Shown here: piece after piece, positions 7,319 to 16,638 of the stretch
Numbering within the stretch: position 1 is the first letter of the stretch
How the letters are laid out: the number at the start of each line of letters is the position of its first letter
DNA from: Bacteroidales bacterium
GTDB taxonomy: Bacteria > Bacteroidota > Bacteroidia > Bacteroidales > UBA932
Direction: 5' to 3'
NCBI GenBank assembly: GCA_017428945.1
Contig: JAFRPW010000024.1
Location: 62,001 to 126,000 of the forward strand
DNA length: 64,000 bases
Made by a program: the position numbers and the translations under genes
Notes under the pieces: generated by a model
Databases searched by the model: none
Told to the model about the DNA's origin: nothing
What the model saw: only the letters and a program-made list of their open reading frames with translations

Positions 7319-10300
7319 ATGATGAAACCATTTATCGAAGACAACGAACGGGTTCTGAGTGCAACTACTGATTTATTGAAAACCAGTGTTTATGCAGATG
7401 ACCTTGAAAAGGTGATAGAGAACACCCCGAGGAACAGGGTGTTCACTATTGGTGTGTTCGGAGGTTGGGGTACTGGTAAATCATCAATCATTCGAACAGC
7501 ACAGGATAGTATTGAGGCAAAGCACGGCAAAGTACGCTTTATTACCTACGATGCATGGAAGTATGCCAATGACTCTTTCCGCAGGATGTTCCTTTTGAGG
7601 GTTCAGCAGGAACTAAAGATGCAGAAGACAGAGGAAATGAGTCGGTTCTATCAGTCTGAAACGTCAGAACAAGAACCGAAGACCGTCTTATCTGTTAAAG
7701 GACTTGTCATTGCTATCACAGTATTTGCGGTGTTGCTTTTACTCTTATGGCTTACCCCTTTGAAATTTGAATGGAAGGTTGGTGTGACAACCATTGGAAC
7801 ACTTTTGTCATTGATAGTAAGTTTGCTTAATGGCTGCTTTTATGACTTGAAGGTAACCATAAGTAAACCAGCCATCTTTGCTCCCGAACAATTCGAGGCT
7901 TGCTTTAAAAATATGATGAGTAAGTGTCTCAAGGAAAGGTCTTGGATTAATGAGCAATGGTCTAGATTGAGGGATTATGTTGAAACAGGTGAGTCATCAG
8001 TAATAGGTCTTGAGAAGCTTGTCATTGTGATTGACAATATTGATCGTTGCCCCAGCGATATGGCTTATCAGCTTTTGACTGACGTAAAGACTTTCCTTAG
8101 CAACGAGGAATACAGCCTCGTATTCATTGTCCCTGTTGACGATGAAGCATTGAAGAAGCATCTGTTCCGCAGATGGAATAAAGCCAACGAAGAAGATATA
8201 AATAAGGAGAAAGAAGAGTTCCTACGCAAGTTCTTTAATGTTACACTTAGAATAAAGCCTCACCAGGTACCTGAGTTACAGCGCTTTGCCCATGAGATAA
8301 ATAAGGAGAACAATCTTGGCTTTTCAAACGATACTTTGGCTATAGTAGCTAAAGAGTTCGCAGACACCCCCCGCAGAATTATCCAGCTTCTTAACAACTT
8401 GAGCGGTGATCTTGCTTTATATGAAGAAGACTTTGCCGCTAAGTATGAGACAGCGATTTGTGCTGCATTGATATTACACGAAGCTTATCCTAAGTTCTAT
8501 CTAAGAGCCACGAAGGACTTGGACGTTATTCGTAAGTTTGATACTGAAGATAAGGAGGCCGCGGAGGAATTGAAAGCATTTATGCGCGTGGCAGATGTAA
8601 TATTGAAACGTACTCCATTGGAAGCCTTGCAACGTATTTTTACAAATACTTCATCAATCTTTAGCGAGTTGCCTACTGATATTCAAAGGGCTGTGCGCAC
8701 ATTTGATGCCCCAAAGGTTATTGAATATGCCACAGCTAATGGTGATAAAAAGACAACTCTTGTGGATTATGCCTTCGAAGCTCTGAGCACTGATGTTAAA
8801 TACGGCGCAACATCTCAAACCACACAGTGGGTTGATTTCCTAAGCATACTATTTAAAGAAGCACTATTTGATAGCTCCAGATTCAAGACTATAGACGATA
8901 CTCTATCTTCTTATTATAAGACCGCTATAGCAAACACTGATTGCCAAGATGCTCTTTGTCTTTTGGGGGCAAAGATGCAAGAGTCAGGCCATGAAATCCT
9001 ATACGGTTCCATTCTCGATTTTTTAAAAGGAGAGAAAGCCGAGGAGGACGATAATTATGAGAGTATTCTTAAGGCATACCTTGAGAACTTTACGTCTGAG
9101 CAGAATTGTGCTGATATTACCCCCGTTGTTGAACAATACTACTCAACTAATTCCATTGATCAGGAGTTCGCTTGGACAGAGTGTCAAAAGAAGAATCTCT
9201 TTGGAGACACCTTCGTAAATAAGCAAATAAAACTTATGTCAGCCTCTGATAATAGGGCAATAGTAGATGACATTATTTGGTGTATTAAAAATAATAAGGA
9301 GTTGTCTGGCAGTACGTATTCTGCTTTGTTCGCCAAATTCATAGAATTATTTGGCGCATCTCGTGGCAAGTCAAAGAATCAGTATGTAGAGTTAATAAAC
9401 CAATTACAGCCGGTACTAGAATCTATTGGAACGTCAATACTCGACAATGAACCAGTTCATCTTTATGAATTAATCACAAAGAATAGAGGAATACCCCGCC
9501 CATCATATCCATCAAGTCCTCAACATGATACACAGAAATCAATACTTGATGAAGTTGTTGAAGAAGAAGCAAAAGCAGTTGTTTCCTTCTGTTATGAGAT
9601 TACCCGTATAACAGGTGGCAAAGTGGATGTTAGTGCCGCGATCAGTAGACTTTACACAAAGTGCCAAGATGCTGTTATTGAAGGCGCATTGAGAATACAC
9701 TCATTACGTATTTCTTTAGCTCCTTTCGCAAAAACTCTCGTATTGTCTACGGAATATGAAGACGAGCGAGTGATAAAGGTTCTGGAGATTGTTTTAACTC
9801 GTCAGCCAGATGGTAAAATGATGTTGGATGACGACCTGATAAAAGAGAAGATTCATAACCTAATTGACAATTCAAACATTAAGAGTGTTGAGACCCTATT
9901 GAAAAATCTTGTAGCAGATAATCTAATTATTGGATTTATTACCGATTATGTCGCCTCATTGGATAGTGAGACTATTAACACTCTTCCGGTATCTGTTTCA
10001 GAATATGCAGTATCCACTTTTAATAGAGACAATGCATCTGCATATGAGGACAATGAAGACTTCTTGATTTTCGTATTAAAAAAGGGTAAAGCCAACCAGA
10101 AAAAAGAAGTTGTTAATCTCATGAAAGCAAAGCTACTTAAGGAAGAGAATTTGGAGATGGTTGTTAATGTACTTGGTAATCTTGAGACTGAAGATCAAAC
10201 ACTTCTGAAATCTATAGTTGGCGAGATAGAATCTGTTCAAAGTAGTGATAGTATCGATGAGGAAACAAAAGAGAAACTTGCGACTTTAGCTACTAAACTG

Positions 10301-10354
10301 TCTGGCAAAAAGAAAACAAAAGGATTCATTGAACAATTGTTGAATAAGCAATAG
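7319..10354 (+). CDS. KAP family P-loop NTPase with membrane segments
   Basis: 1011 residues. Walker A is GGWGTGKSS at residues 48-56; Walker B with its acidic pair is in LVIVIDNIDRCPSD at about 232-245. Two hydrophobic stretches (about residues 123-142 and 153-168) between these motifs are the membrane helices inserted in the NTPase domain that define many KAP proteins. A long, mostly helical C-terminal part follows with no recognised domain. KAP NTPases are named after Kidins220, ARMS and PifA; PifA excludes phage T7, and the family is frequent in bacterial defence islands. Here the gene stands just before a NACHT-TIR pair. Its own transcription unit is likely, because there is a 465-bp gap after the small frame that follows. 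A phage-defence role is inference from family and place. Confidence 0.85.
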   Translation: MMKPFIEDNERVLSATTDLLKTSVYADDLEKVIENTPRNRVFTIGVFGGWGTGKSSIIRTAQDSIEAKHGKVRFITYDAWKYANDSFRRMFLLRVQQELKMQKTEEMSRFYQSETSEQEPKTVLSVKGLVIAITVFAVLLLLLWLTPLKFEWKVGVTTIGTLLSLIVSLLNGCFYDLKVTISKPAIFAPEQFEACFKNMMSKCLKERSWINEQWSRLRDYVETGESSVIGLEKLVIVIDNIDRCPSDMAYQLLTDVKTFLSNEEYSLVFIVPVDDEALKKHLFRRWNKANEEDINKEKEEFLRKFFNVTLRIKPHQVPELQRFAHEINKENNLGFSNDTLAIVAKEFADTPRRIIQLLNNLSGDLALYEEDFAAKYETAICAALILHEAYPKFYLRATKDLDVIRKFDTEDKEAAEELKAFMRVADVILKRTPLEALQRIFTNTSSIFSELPTDIQRAVRTFDAPKVIEYATANGDKKTTLVDYAFEALSTDVKYGATSQTTQWVDFLSILFKEALFDSSRFKTIDDTLSSYYKTAIANTDCQDALCLLGAKMQESGHEILYGSILDFLKGEKAEEDDNYESILKAYLENFTSEQNCADITPVVEQYYSTNSIDQEFAWTECQKKNLFGDTFVNKQIKLMSASDNRAIVDDIIWCIKNNKELSGSTYSALFAKFIELFGASRGKSKNQYVELINQLQPVLESIGTSILDNEPVHLYELITKNRGIPRPSYPSSPQHDTQKSILDEVVEEEAKAVVSFCYEITRITGGKVDVSAAISRLYTKCQDAVIEGALRIHSLRISLAPFAKTLVLSTEYEDERVIKVLEIVLTRQPDGKMMLDDDLIKEKIHNLIDNSNIKSVETLLKNLVADNLIIGFITDYVASLDSETINTLPVSVSEYAVSTFNRDNASAYEDNEDFLIFVLKKGKANQKKEVVNLMKAKLLKEENLEMVVNVLGNLETEDQTLLKSIVGEIESVQSSDSIDEETKEKLATLATKLSGKKKTKGFIEQLLNKQ

Positions 10355-10369
10355 TTATGGATCTCTGAT

Positions 10370-10519
10370 ATGATGAAAACGATGAAGCGGTGGTTTAAAG
10401 ACATATGGCATGATCCATACCATTTTCTAAGAGCAGATAGTGTATTTGAAGAAAAACAGATTATTGATGATGCATGGAATCAATATAACTACTGCTCGAA
10501 TATATCCAACCCATCCTAA
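10370..10519 (+). CDS. Small 49-residue protein downstream of KAP NTPase
   Basis: Begins MMKTMKRWFKDIWHDPYHFL and ends NYCSNISNPS. It starts 16 bp after the KAP stop, in the same direction, and so could be co-transcribed. It is rich in aromatic residues at the N-terminus and acidic in the middle. No family recognised; it could be a small partner of the KAP protein or chance coding. Confidence 0.4.
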   Translation: MMKTMKRWFKDIWHDPYHFLRADSVFEEKQIIDDAWNQYNYCSNISNPS

Positions 10520-10596
10520 CTAACTGACACTCAAGTCAATAGCACCTAACCGTTACGCCTTTTGCTCAACCAGCTGCACATAGCCCCAATATTGAG

Positions 10597-10611
10597 CATC
10601 ATTGGACGCAA
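10597..10611 (+). repeat. Direct repeat, right copy (flanks KAP gene)
   Basis: Identical to 7141-7155 over 15 bp. TATCCGTT lies about 30 bp further on, echoing the TATCCGTTT found twice near the left copy. It may be the trace of an insertion boundary. Confidence 0.5.
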
Positions 10612-10659
10612 ATGCAACGCCGCTGCAAGAATTTTAAAGAACTATCCGTTGTGCGTGTT

Positions 10660-10926
10660 TCATTGCCCGGTTGTGCAAGAACTCAGCACCTTATGTAGTA
10701 AAAACGCCTGCACGTTACTAATATTTTTCGAACCCTGAAAGCCGCATTTCACCGAAAACGCAAAAAACTCCAAATAACCGAACGCCATCGAACACAAGTG
10801 TCCTCCACCCCCGACACCCGATGCGCCCCCGCTCGCCAAGAAGAAAACACCCGCCGATAACACCGCGAAGACCCCCACACCCGCGAGCAAACAAAACCAG
10901 AAAAAAAAACGTTTCAAAAACGCCAT
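10660..10926 (-). CDS. Possible 88-residue membrane protein
   Basis: ATG at 10926. The N-terminus MAFLKRFFFWFCLLAGVGVF continues into an alanine/valine-rich stretch that would make one membrane helix, then a glycine-rich turn (GGASGVGGGG) and a cysteine-containing tail. It lies in the gap between the KAP and NACHT genes on the opposite strand. The DNA is compositionally skewed (few T on the plus strand), which can create chance frames. No family is recognised. Confidence 0.3.
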   Translation of the reverse strand: MAFLKRFFFWFCLLAGVGVFAVLSAGVFFLASGGASGVGGGGHLCSMAFGYLEFFAFSVKCGFQGSKNISNVQAFLLHKVLSSCTTGQ

Positions 10927-10984
10927 AGTATTAATTGTTACTTTTCTAACAAAATAATAAGCAACATAATCCAAACCACCGCAA

Positions 10985-13900
10985 ATGATTTCCTGGATTG
11001 ACATAGTTAGCCTCATTATCACCACCCTTCAGGGAGCCTCATCTGTCATTAAGCAGGTAGCCCAGAAGCATCCCGGCCTTACCGACCGGGCACAGGCATG
11101 CTATGCCGATGCCCTCAGGGAATGGGCCACAAACAAAGCCATCCGCAAACAATGGGAAACAACCCTCCCCACGGCGGCAGCCCTCACAACATATCTCACC
11201 TCCAACCAGACAATCGACACCGAGGTTAATTCACTTCTCAAAAAATGGGTAGACAAACTTCTGGCCGATGAAGTTTGCGGCGCCTTCATCCTTGAAGCCC
11301 GACAGGTTGGACTCCTATCCTCCATCGATAGAGGCATCCATGAAATCTTGGCCACCATTAAGGCTCCTTACAACACACTTTACACCGCTTCCTCTGCGCT
11401 ACGTGCATATTTCTCCGATATCATCCCAGGGTATCATATCCCGCGTCAGGAAACAGATATACTGTATAACTGGCTCTCAACCCCGGCTGACCCAGAGGAA
11501 ACACAAGTTGACAGAATCGCAGTCCTCCTTGCTGGTGCCGGTCTTGGCAAGACCGTTATCCTGAAAGACCTGCAAGACAAATTGGAACAAGAAGGCACTC
11601 CTGTACTCGGTATTAAGTCCGATATCATTTTCGATACCTCAGATATTACCCTCGATAAGGCCCTTAATCTTGGAGCCCCTGCAGCAGAAGTTATCAAGCA
11701 GATTGCGCTTGACCAAAAGACAGTAATTCTTATCGACCAGATAGATGCCCTTTCTGCCGTCCTCTCTGCAGACCGGCGTCCATTGGCATCCATCACCACA
11801 TTCATCAATGAGGTTACCCGTATCCCTAACGTCCGGGTCATCGTCTCTTGTCGTCAATATGACTTTGACTATGAGAGCGCCTTCGTCAGATATAAGCACT
11901 GTGAAAAAGTCCGACTTCAGGAACTCACGGATGAAAACGTGGCCGAAGCCCTCGCCGCAGCTGGAATACCTGCAGAGCAGCTCAGCAATACCGTTAAGAC
12001 CTTCCTGCGTTCACCTTTGAACCTCTTCCTCTATTGCCGTCTGGCCGACCGCACTCGTGTCAACAACAGCCCTACGCTTCAGGATCTTTATGGCTCTCTC
12101 TGGCAAGAAATCATCATTGACAAAGCTGGAGCCAATACAAATACCCTTGTTCAAAGCCTTGATGAGATATCCAACAAGATGAGCCAGCGCCAGGTACTTA
12201 CCGTCAACTCCGGTATCCTGCCTTCGGAAACCGCCCACCAGCGCAAATACCTCATCTCCAACGCTCTCTTGAAGGAAGTTGGAACCAATAGTATTCAGTT
12301 TGCCCACCAGACTCTTTTCGAATACATCGCCGCCAGACTCTTTGTTGAAAAAGGCCGTACTCTTGATACTCTCCTGAAAGGAAAGCATCAAGGTCTTTTC
12401 CTTCGCCCGCAACTTAAACAAATCCTCGACTACCAGCGCAACGCGGACACACCAGCTTACGCGGCCAACATCCGTGAAATCCTATTTGCCAAGGATCAAG
12501 GCGGTAAAGACAAATATCGCTTCCAACTCAAGCAGCTTGTAATAACCACGCTCGCATATTACCCTAGCTTTTTGAATATAGAAAAAGTAATTGTTCGCCA
12601 ACTCCTGCAAGACCCTGAGCTCAGTCCCATCATTCTGTCTGCCATTACTACTTCTGACGGCATAGACCTCCTCTGGGAATACATCTGTGATAATGGCGGT
12701 GTCCGGTCAGTAAACAGAGTCTATCTTCAGAGCTACATCAACGCTGTTTGTGTCATTGGTGAGACAGACATCCATAAAGCCACTACATACCTTGCCCAAG
12801 TTTCCGATGTTGCTGATGATGCAGAGCTTCGCAGGCAGTTCGTATGGGCTATTGATTCCCTTCCCGTTGGAGAAAAAACCTCAACGATGCTGTGGAATCT
12901 TATCAGGAAATACGGAGTAGATGGCGGAGACATAGAAGTAAGCAGTCTCCTAAACCGACTCCTAAAATACGACCCTCAGTCCGTTGGCGACTACCTCACC
13001 AGTCTGCTCAAAGACTACGTAAAAGAGAACACCAGCAAATGGTCCATTGATGTTCCCCATAACTTTGAGACAATCGTTGAAAACCTCCAGCATGAGAATC
13101 CGTATGCGTTCCTACCCATCGGGCTCAATATGCTCGACATTATTCTCGCAGCTTCAGAAGAGTTCCAAGGCGATGATATCCATTCAGCTGCCGTCCTCTA
13201 TCTCTACAACCGCCGCAATAGTGCCATACACTTTGACGATTGGCTGCTGGACAAACTGCAGGATACCGTTGAGGCGCAAGTCGAGGCTGGCTCTCAGGAA
13301 ATAGATACACTTCTAGACCAACTAGCGGCAACAAACAATGCAGCGAAACACCTCATCGCCCTTGCTGGATGGCGCAGGGATGTTGCCCGCTACAAAGAGA
13401 AGATATACAACTATCTGGAATCCAATCTTGGCAAGAAGTTCCATGCGTCCTATCTTGAATACCAACAGAAGATACTTTTTGAATCAGTATTTCCACTTCT
13501 GACCTCAGACCAACAAGGCCCCCTTATCCACAAGATCGACCTCATTGAGCCCGATTGGGAAAAAGTCCCCCTCAAAGGTGAGGGGAGAGTCCCCATCCTC
13601 AAGGTAGGTTATACCAAAGCCCAATACTATAGCTTGGTTCCGGAAAACATACTCAGGACGTACAAAAAAGAATATAAAGACTATCAGACCCTTCGCCGCA
13701 AGTACCCTAACGTTGAGGTTCGCGAGCCCAACCACATGGAGACTCGCATAGGTTGGGCTTCTGTCCCTGAGTCCAAAGTTATGAAGATGTCTAAAAAAGA
13801 CCTGATTCAATTGGCCAGGAAATATGACAAGGATGGCTACATGGACTGGGATACGCCAACTCGCCGGGGAAACGCACTGGAATTTGCTTCCCGTGCCGAA

Positions 13901-15151
13901 AAGGAACCGGGTTTTATGTACGATGTCTACTCTTCCATGTTGGACACAGACCCAAGCCTCAGCTACTTTGTTGTAGAAGGACTTGAGGGACTCCGAAAAG
14001 GTCAATGTGAAGAAGCAAAGGTTTCTGCATTAATAGAAAAGACAATAGCCATCCTCCCGGACGATGTAAACACCATAGACCCTACAGTCGCTTTCCAACT
14101 CATCCGCGAGGCAGACTCATACATCAAATCCGATACGGTTCCCCCAGAGGCGCTATGGAACTTCCTTTTCAAAGTCGCCCTTACTGCCAAGGAAAAAGAC
14201 GATTCCGCAATAGAACGGGTCGATGTTAACGACGGTATCAACCAACTTCGGGGTAGCGCTGTAGAGTACCTGGTACAATTGTATTACTGCAAGGAATATA
14301 CAGACCGTATCTTTGATGTCTTGGACAATGTTGCCCGCACTGGGAACGTGGCTACCCGCTGTGCCCTCCTGTTCCAGGCCGCATTATTGTTGAATGCAAG
14401 CCACGAGAAAACCCTCAATCTTTTTCTTACTGCCGTTTCAAGAGATTATAACGTCAATCTCCTCCGGATGCAAATCCATAACGTCAATCCGCTGGTGTAC
14501 CTGGCAAAGGCAGATTTCGACAAGTTGAGGGACTATTTCGAAGCCTGCATCAAAGAACCGGCATCCCACGAAGCCAACATTGTCATCCTCTTTGCTTCCT
14601 GGTTGCGGGATACTCCAGGGGCGGAAGAACTTACTTACCGTATGGCCGACTCTTCGATGGAAGGTAAGTTCCATCTGGTAAGATACATTAGCAATATCTA
14701 TAAACCTGCCTATCACGACAAGTGTCAGAAAGTCTTGCTTCGCTACCTGAATGTAGATGAAAAGGATTTGGGCCGGTCTTATGACGAGGTGGCGGATACT
14801 TACAAACAATGGCCCCGCAAGGAACTTAAGGAATACCTGGTTCAGTATCTGAACTCTCCGCTGGCCCGTTATGCTGGCCACGAAACGAATAACTTCTTGA
14901 AAGAAGAATGTCGCCTTCATCCGGAAGATTGTCTTACTTGGATTAGTGCATTATACAATGCAAAGAAAGGTGTAGCCGATAGGTACCAGCTCTCAGAGTA
15001 CACACAGATCCTGATAGAGGCATACAACAGTATTTGTAAGTATGACAACCAGAGCCCTGTGCTGGAGGAGGCTATGGATATGTTTGATGAACTGCTTCGC
15101 AACAATATCCAGAATCGAGTTTTGGAGAAGTATCTTAAAGAAGCCAGCTGA
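10985..15151 (+). CDS. Large NACHT/STAND-type ATPase with long helical-repeat C-terminus
   Basis: 1388 residues. The NTPase core has Walker A GAGLGKT at 184-190, Walker B ILIDQID at 247-253, and a sensor-like VIVSCRQ at 284-290, in the order of STAND/NACHT ATPases. Residues 1-170 are helical and may be a small effector or adaptor. After about residue 450 there are some 900 residues of alpha-helical repeats without motifs, as in the ligand-sensing arm of bacterial NLR-like (Avs) proteins. The next gene, 5 bp on, is a TIR protein; separate sensor and TIR effector genes are a known arrangement. The likely model is that phage-component binding to the repeats drives oligomerisation and turns on the TIR enzyme. 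Family fit is good; the trigger and the link to TIR are inference. Confidence 0.8.
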   Translation: MISWIDIVSLIITTLQGASSVIKQVAQKHPGLTDRAQACYADALREWATNKAIRKQWETTLPTAAALTTYLTSNQTIDTEVNSLLKKWVDKLLADEVCGAFILEARQVGLLSSIDRGIHEILATIKAPYNTLYTASSALRAYFSDIIPGYHIPRQETDILYNWLSTPADPEETQVDRIAVLLAGAGLGKTVILKDLQDKLEQEGTPVLGIKSDIIFDTSDITLDKALNLGAPAAEVIKQIALDQKTVILIDQIDALSAVLSADRRPLASITTFINEVTRIPNVRVIVSCRQYDFDYESAFVRYKHCEKVRLQELTDENVAEALAAAGIPAEQLSNTVKTFLRSPLNLFLYCRLADRTRVNNSPTLQDLYGSLWQEIIIDKAGANTNTLVQSLDEISNKMSQRQVLTVNSGILPSETAHQRKYLISNALLKEVGTNSIQFAHQTLFEYIAARLFVEKGRTLDTLLKGKHQGLFLRPQLKQILDYQRNADTPAYAANIREILFAKDQGGKDKYRFQLKQLVITTLAYYPSFLNIEKVIVRQLLQDPELSPIILSAITTSDGIDLLWEYICDNGGVRSVNRVYLQSYINAVCVIGETDIHKATTYLAQVSDVADDAELRRQFVWAIDSLPVGEKTSTMLWNLIRKYGVDGGDIEVSSLLNRLLKYDPQSVGDYLTSLLKDYVKENTSKWSIDVPHNFETIVENLQHENPYAFLPIGLNMLDIILAASEEFQGDDIHSAAVLYLYNRRNSAIHFDDWLLDKLQDTVEAQVEAGSQEIDTLLDQLAATNNAAKHLIALAGWRRDVARYKEKIYNYLESNLGKKFHASYLEYQQKILFESVFPLLTSDQQGPLIHKIDLIEPDWEKVPLKGEGRVPILKVGYTKAQYYSLVPENILRTYKKEYKDYQTLRRKYPNVEVREPNHMETRIGWASVPESKVMKMSKKDLIQLARKYDKDGYMDWDTPTRRGNALEFASRAEKEPGFMYDVYSSMLDTDPSLSYFVVEGLEGLRKGQCEEAKVSALIEKTIAILPDDVNTIDPTVAFQLIREADSYIKSDTVPPEALWNFLFKVALTAKEKDDSAIERVDVNDGINQLRGSAVEYLVQLYYCKEYTDRIFDVLDNVARTGNVATRCALLFQAALLLNASHEKTLNLFLTAVSRDYNVNLLRMQIHNVNPLVYLAKADFDKLRDYFEACIKEPASHEANIVILFASWLRDTPGAEELTYRMADSSMEGKFHLVRYISNIYKPAYHDKCQKVLLRYLNVDEKDLGRSYDEVADTYKQWPRKELKEYLVQYLNSPLARYAGHETNNFLKEECRLHPEDCLTWISALYNAKKGVADRYQLSEYTQILIEAYNSICKYDNQSPVLEEAMDMFDELLRNNIQNRVLEKYLKEAS

Positions 15152-15156
15152 CGCCT

Positions 15157-15732
15157 ATGAACGGAAAGATATTCATATCCTATAGTTGGAGTGAGCCTTC
15201 AGGTAGTATCGTCAACAACTGGCTTGTTCCTGCTATCAAGGCTGCCGGAATCAATTGCCTTGTAGATAAAGAGGCTTGTGGTTACAATGCTAATATCGAT
15301 AAGTTTGAAGCGGAACTTCCATTGGCTGCCAAGGTCGTGTTGGTTGTAAGTCCTGCGTTTTTTCAGTCTCCTGATTGTATGTTCGAAGCTGCGCTTGCTG
15401 TAAGCAAGTGTGATATTGAGAAGCAGGTCTATGTGATTAATCTGCAGAATTACAATTTCAGGAAAGATGATAAGAACCTGCTTAGCGAGACGTCAGCGTA
15501 TTTTGAAAACTTGAAGATGAAGACTCAAGAGGCCATAGAGAAGTTGCCGGATTCAGCTAAAGGGTCAATGAAAGATGATTTGCGTAAGATTAATACTGTC
15601 CTTGGCAATTTGACTGCATTGTGGCGGATGTTGAAATCCAAGAATTCTGGTTCGTTTGATATGCTGTCGAAAGACGGCTTCAAGTTGGTTTGTGAAGCGA
15701 TTAGTGAAAGTTTGAAAGAAGCATCAGTATAG
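15157..15732 (+). CDS. TIR domain protein, probable NAD-cleaving effector
   Basis: 191 residues. The start KIFISYSWSEPSG is the TIR/SEFIR box 1; Glu77 in SPDCMFEAALAV occupies the place of the catalytic glutamate of NADase TIR domains. The TIR part takes up about residues 1-120; the rest is a charged helical tail. It begins 5 bp after the NACHT ATPase stop and has no ATPase of its own, so it is probably the effector of that sensor. Active TIR domains degrade NAD+ or make cyclic ADP-ribose signals and kill or arrest the infected cell. Whether this one does cannot be seen. Confidence 0.78.
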   Translation: MNGKIFISYSWSEPSGSIVNNWLVPAIKAAGINCLVDKEACGYNANIDKFEAELPLAAKVVLVVSPAFFQSPDCMFEAALAVSKCDIEKQVYVINLQNYNFRKDDKNLLSETSAYFENLKMKTQEAIEKLPDSAKGSMKDDLRKINTVLGNLTALWRMLKSKNSGSFDMLSKDGFKLVCEAISESLKEASV

Positions 15733-15734
15733 AT

Positions 15735-15857
15735 ATGTACACAGCGAAAGTTTATACCGTCTCTATCGTCTTGCCAGGCGTGACCATAGAAGAACACAAT
15801 GGTGTTGAGGTGCTAAAGATCATAAATTACAAAGTCCTCAATCAATATTGGAGTTGA
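15735..15857 (+). pseudogene. Truncated relative of the gene at 15942
   Basis: 40 residues beginning MYTAKVYTVSIVLPGVTIEEH. This aligns with the start of the next gene (MFEAKVYTAAILSLSGMMDETH), which is 138 residues long, but a stop cuts it off. It sits 2 bp after the TIR stop. It looks like the remnant of a third gene of the NACHT-TIR operon, of which a diverged copy persists nearby. Confidence 0.55.
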
Positions 15858-15941
15858 GGCGTAATGGTTGGATCATATTTATTGGACTGATAAACACCAG
15901 CCAGCTGCCAATAAAGAGAGCATTGAATGTGTTAACTGATT

Positions 15942-16358
15942 ATGTTTGAAGCAAAAGTATATACCGCAGCCATCCTGTCGCTGAGCGGGATGATGGACGA
16001 GACCCATACCGCCCGCCAGACCGTGAGCCGCTTTAACCAGCAGCATGCTGCCTCCACCGGCCGGCTCTTTCTGCCCGTGGACGATCCTCAGGCTGCTGAT
16101 GTGGTGATTGGCATTGTGGACAATTGGGTTAAAGACACCGTCTGGGTGGATGACTGCATCCGTCAGGGCAAGCACGTCACGCTGCTGTTCAGTGCCTTCC
16201 AAGACCCTAATAACACTATCCCCTGCGAGCACAGTGAGGTGGAAGCCTTCCGTGAGAGCCTGCAAGGCCGCTGCCGGTGTGTGGCGTATAGAAATGCTGC
16301 CGAGTTGAAGGAGAAAGTGACAAAGACGCTCCAGGCACAAATGGCTTGCAGCCATTAG
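15942..16358 (+). CDS. DUF4062-like / TIR-like effector-type protein
   Basis: 138 residues. The start FEAKVYTAAILSLSGMMDE, the middle DAQ-like segment PQAADVVIGIVDNW and the later GKHVTLLFSAF resemble the Bacteroidota family that starts AKVYKVxIASPxDV, related to DUF4062 and distantly to TIR folds, which occurs in predicted signalling and defence operons. The protein is short for that group and lacks a C-terminal fusion. Base composition is higher in GC than the upstream genes. The family assignment is by motif memory only; the resemblance to the fragment at 15735 is directly visible. Confidence 0.5.
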   Translation: MFEAKVYTAAILSLSGMMDETHTARQTVSRFNQQHAASTGRLFLPVDDPQAADVVIGIVDNWVKDTVWVDDCIRQGKHVTLLFSAFQDPNNTIPCEHSEVEAFRESLQGRCRCVAYRNAAELKEKVTKTLQAQMACSH

Positions 16359-16638
16359 AGCCTTCCGCTAAAGGAAGCGGTACAGCCCGTGGCTCCGTAA
16401 ACTCCGCCACCGGCTGTGGATAATTTAACAGGAGCACGGCTCCTAACAAAAAAGAGAAAGACGTAAATTAACAGTTAACAAATTAACATCACATTGCGGC
16501 ACAGAGCCAACAGGCCTTTACGCGCAGCCTGTGGCTCTTGGATGACGGCGGGTGACTGCAATCTTCCGCACAGTTGCAGCCCCGCCAGTCTGGCCGCAAG
16601 ACAGACAAGATTTATTATATTAACAAATACCAGGTATT
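16359..16638. other. Intergenic, inverted repeats only
   Basis: 280 bp without a gene. GAGCC/GGCTC at about 16359-16395 encloses a second small stem, and GAGCCaACAGGC near 16505 pairs imperfectly with GCCTGTGGCTC near 16527. One of these may end transcription of the upstream gene, but neither has a clear U-run. Confidence 0.35.

Noticed and set aside
13568-13585. Palindrome CCCCTC/GAGGGG inside the NACHT gene
   Set aside because: Short stem with sequence unlike the ATGCCCGG or ATTGCCGG elements; no paralogue to show an insertion, so it may be chance.
15525-15797. Minus-strand 90-codon frame across the TIR gene end
   Set aside because: It overlaps the TIR gene and the truncated effector frame in antisense and has no motif.
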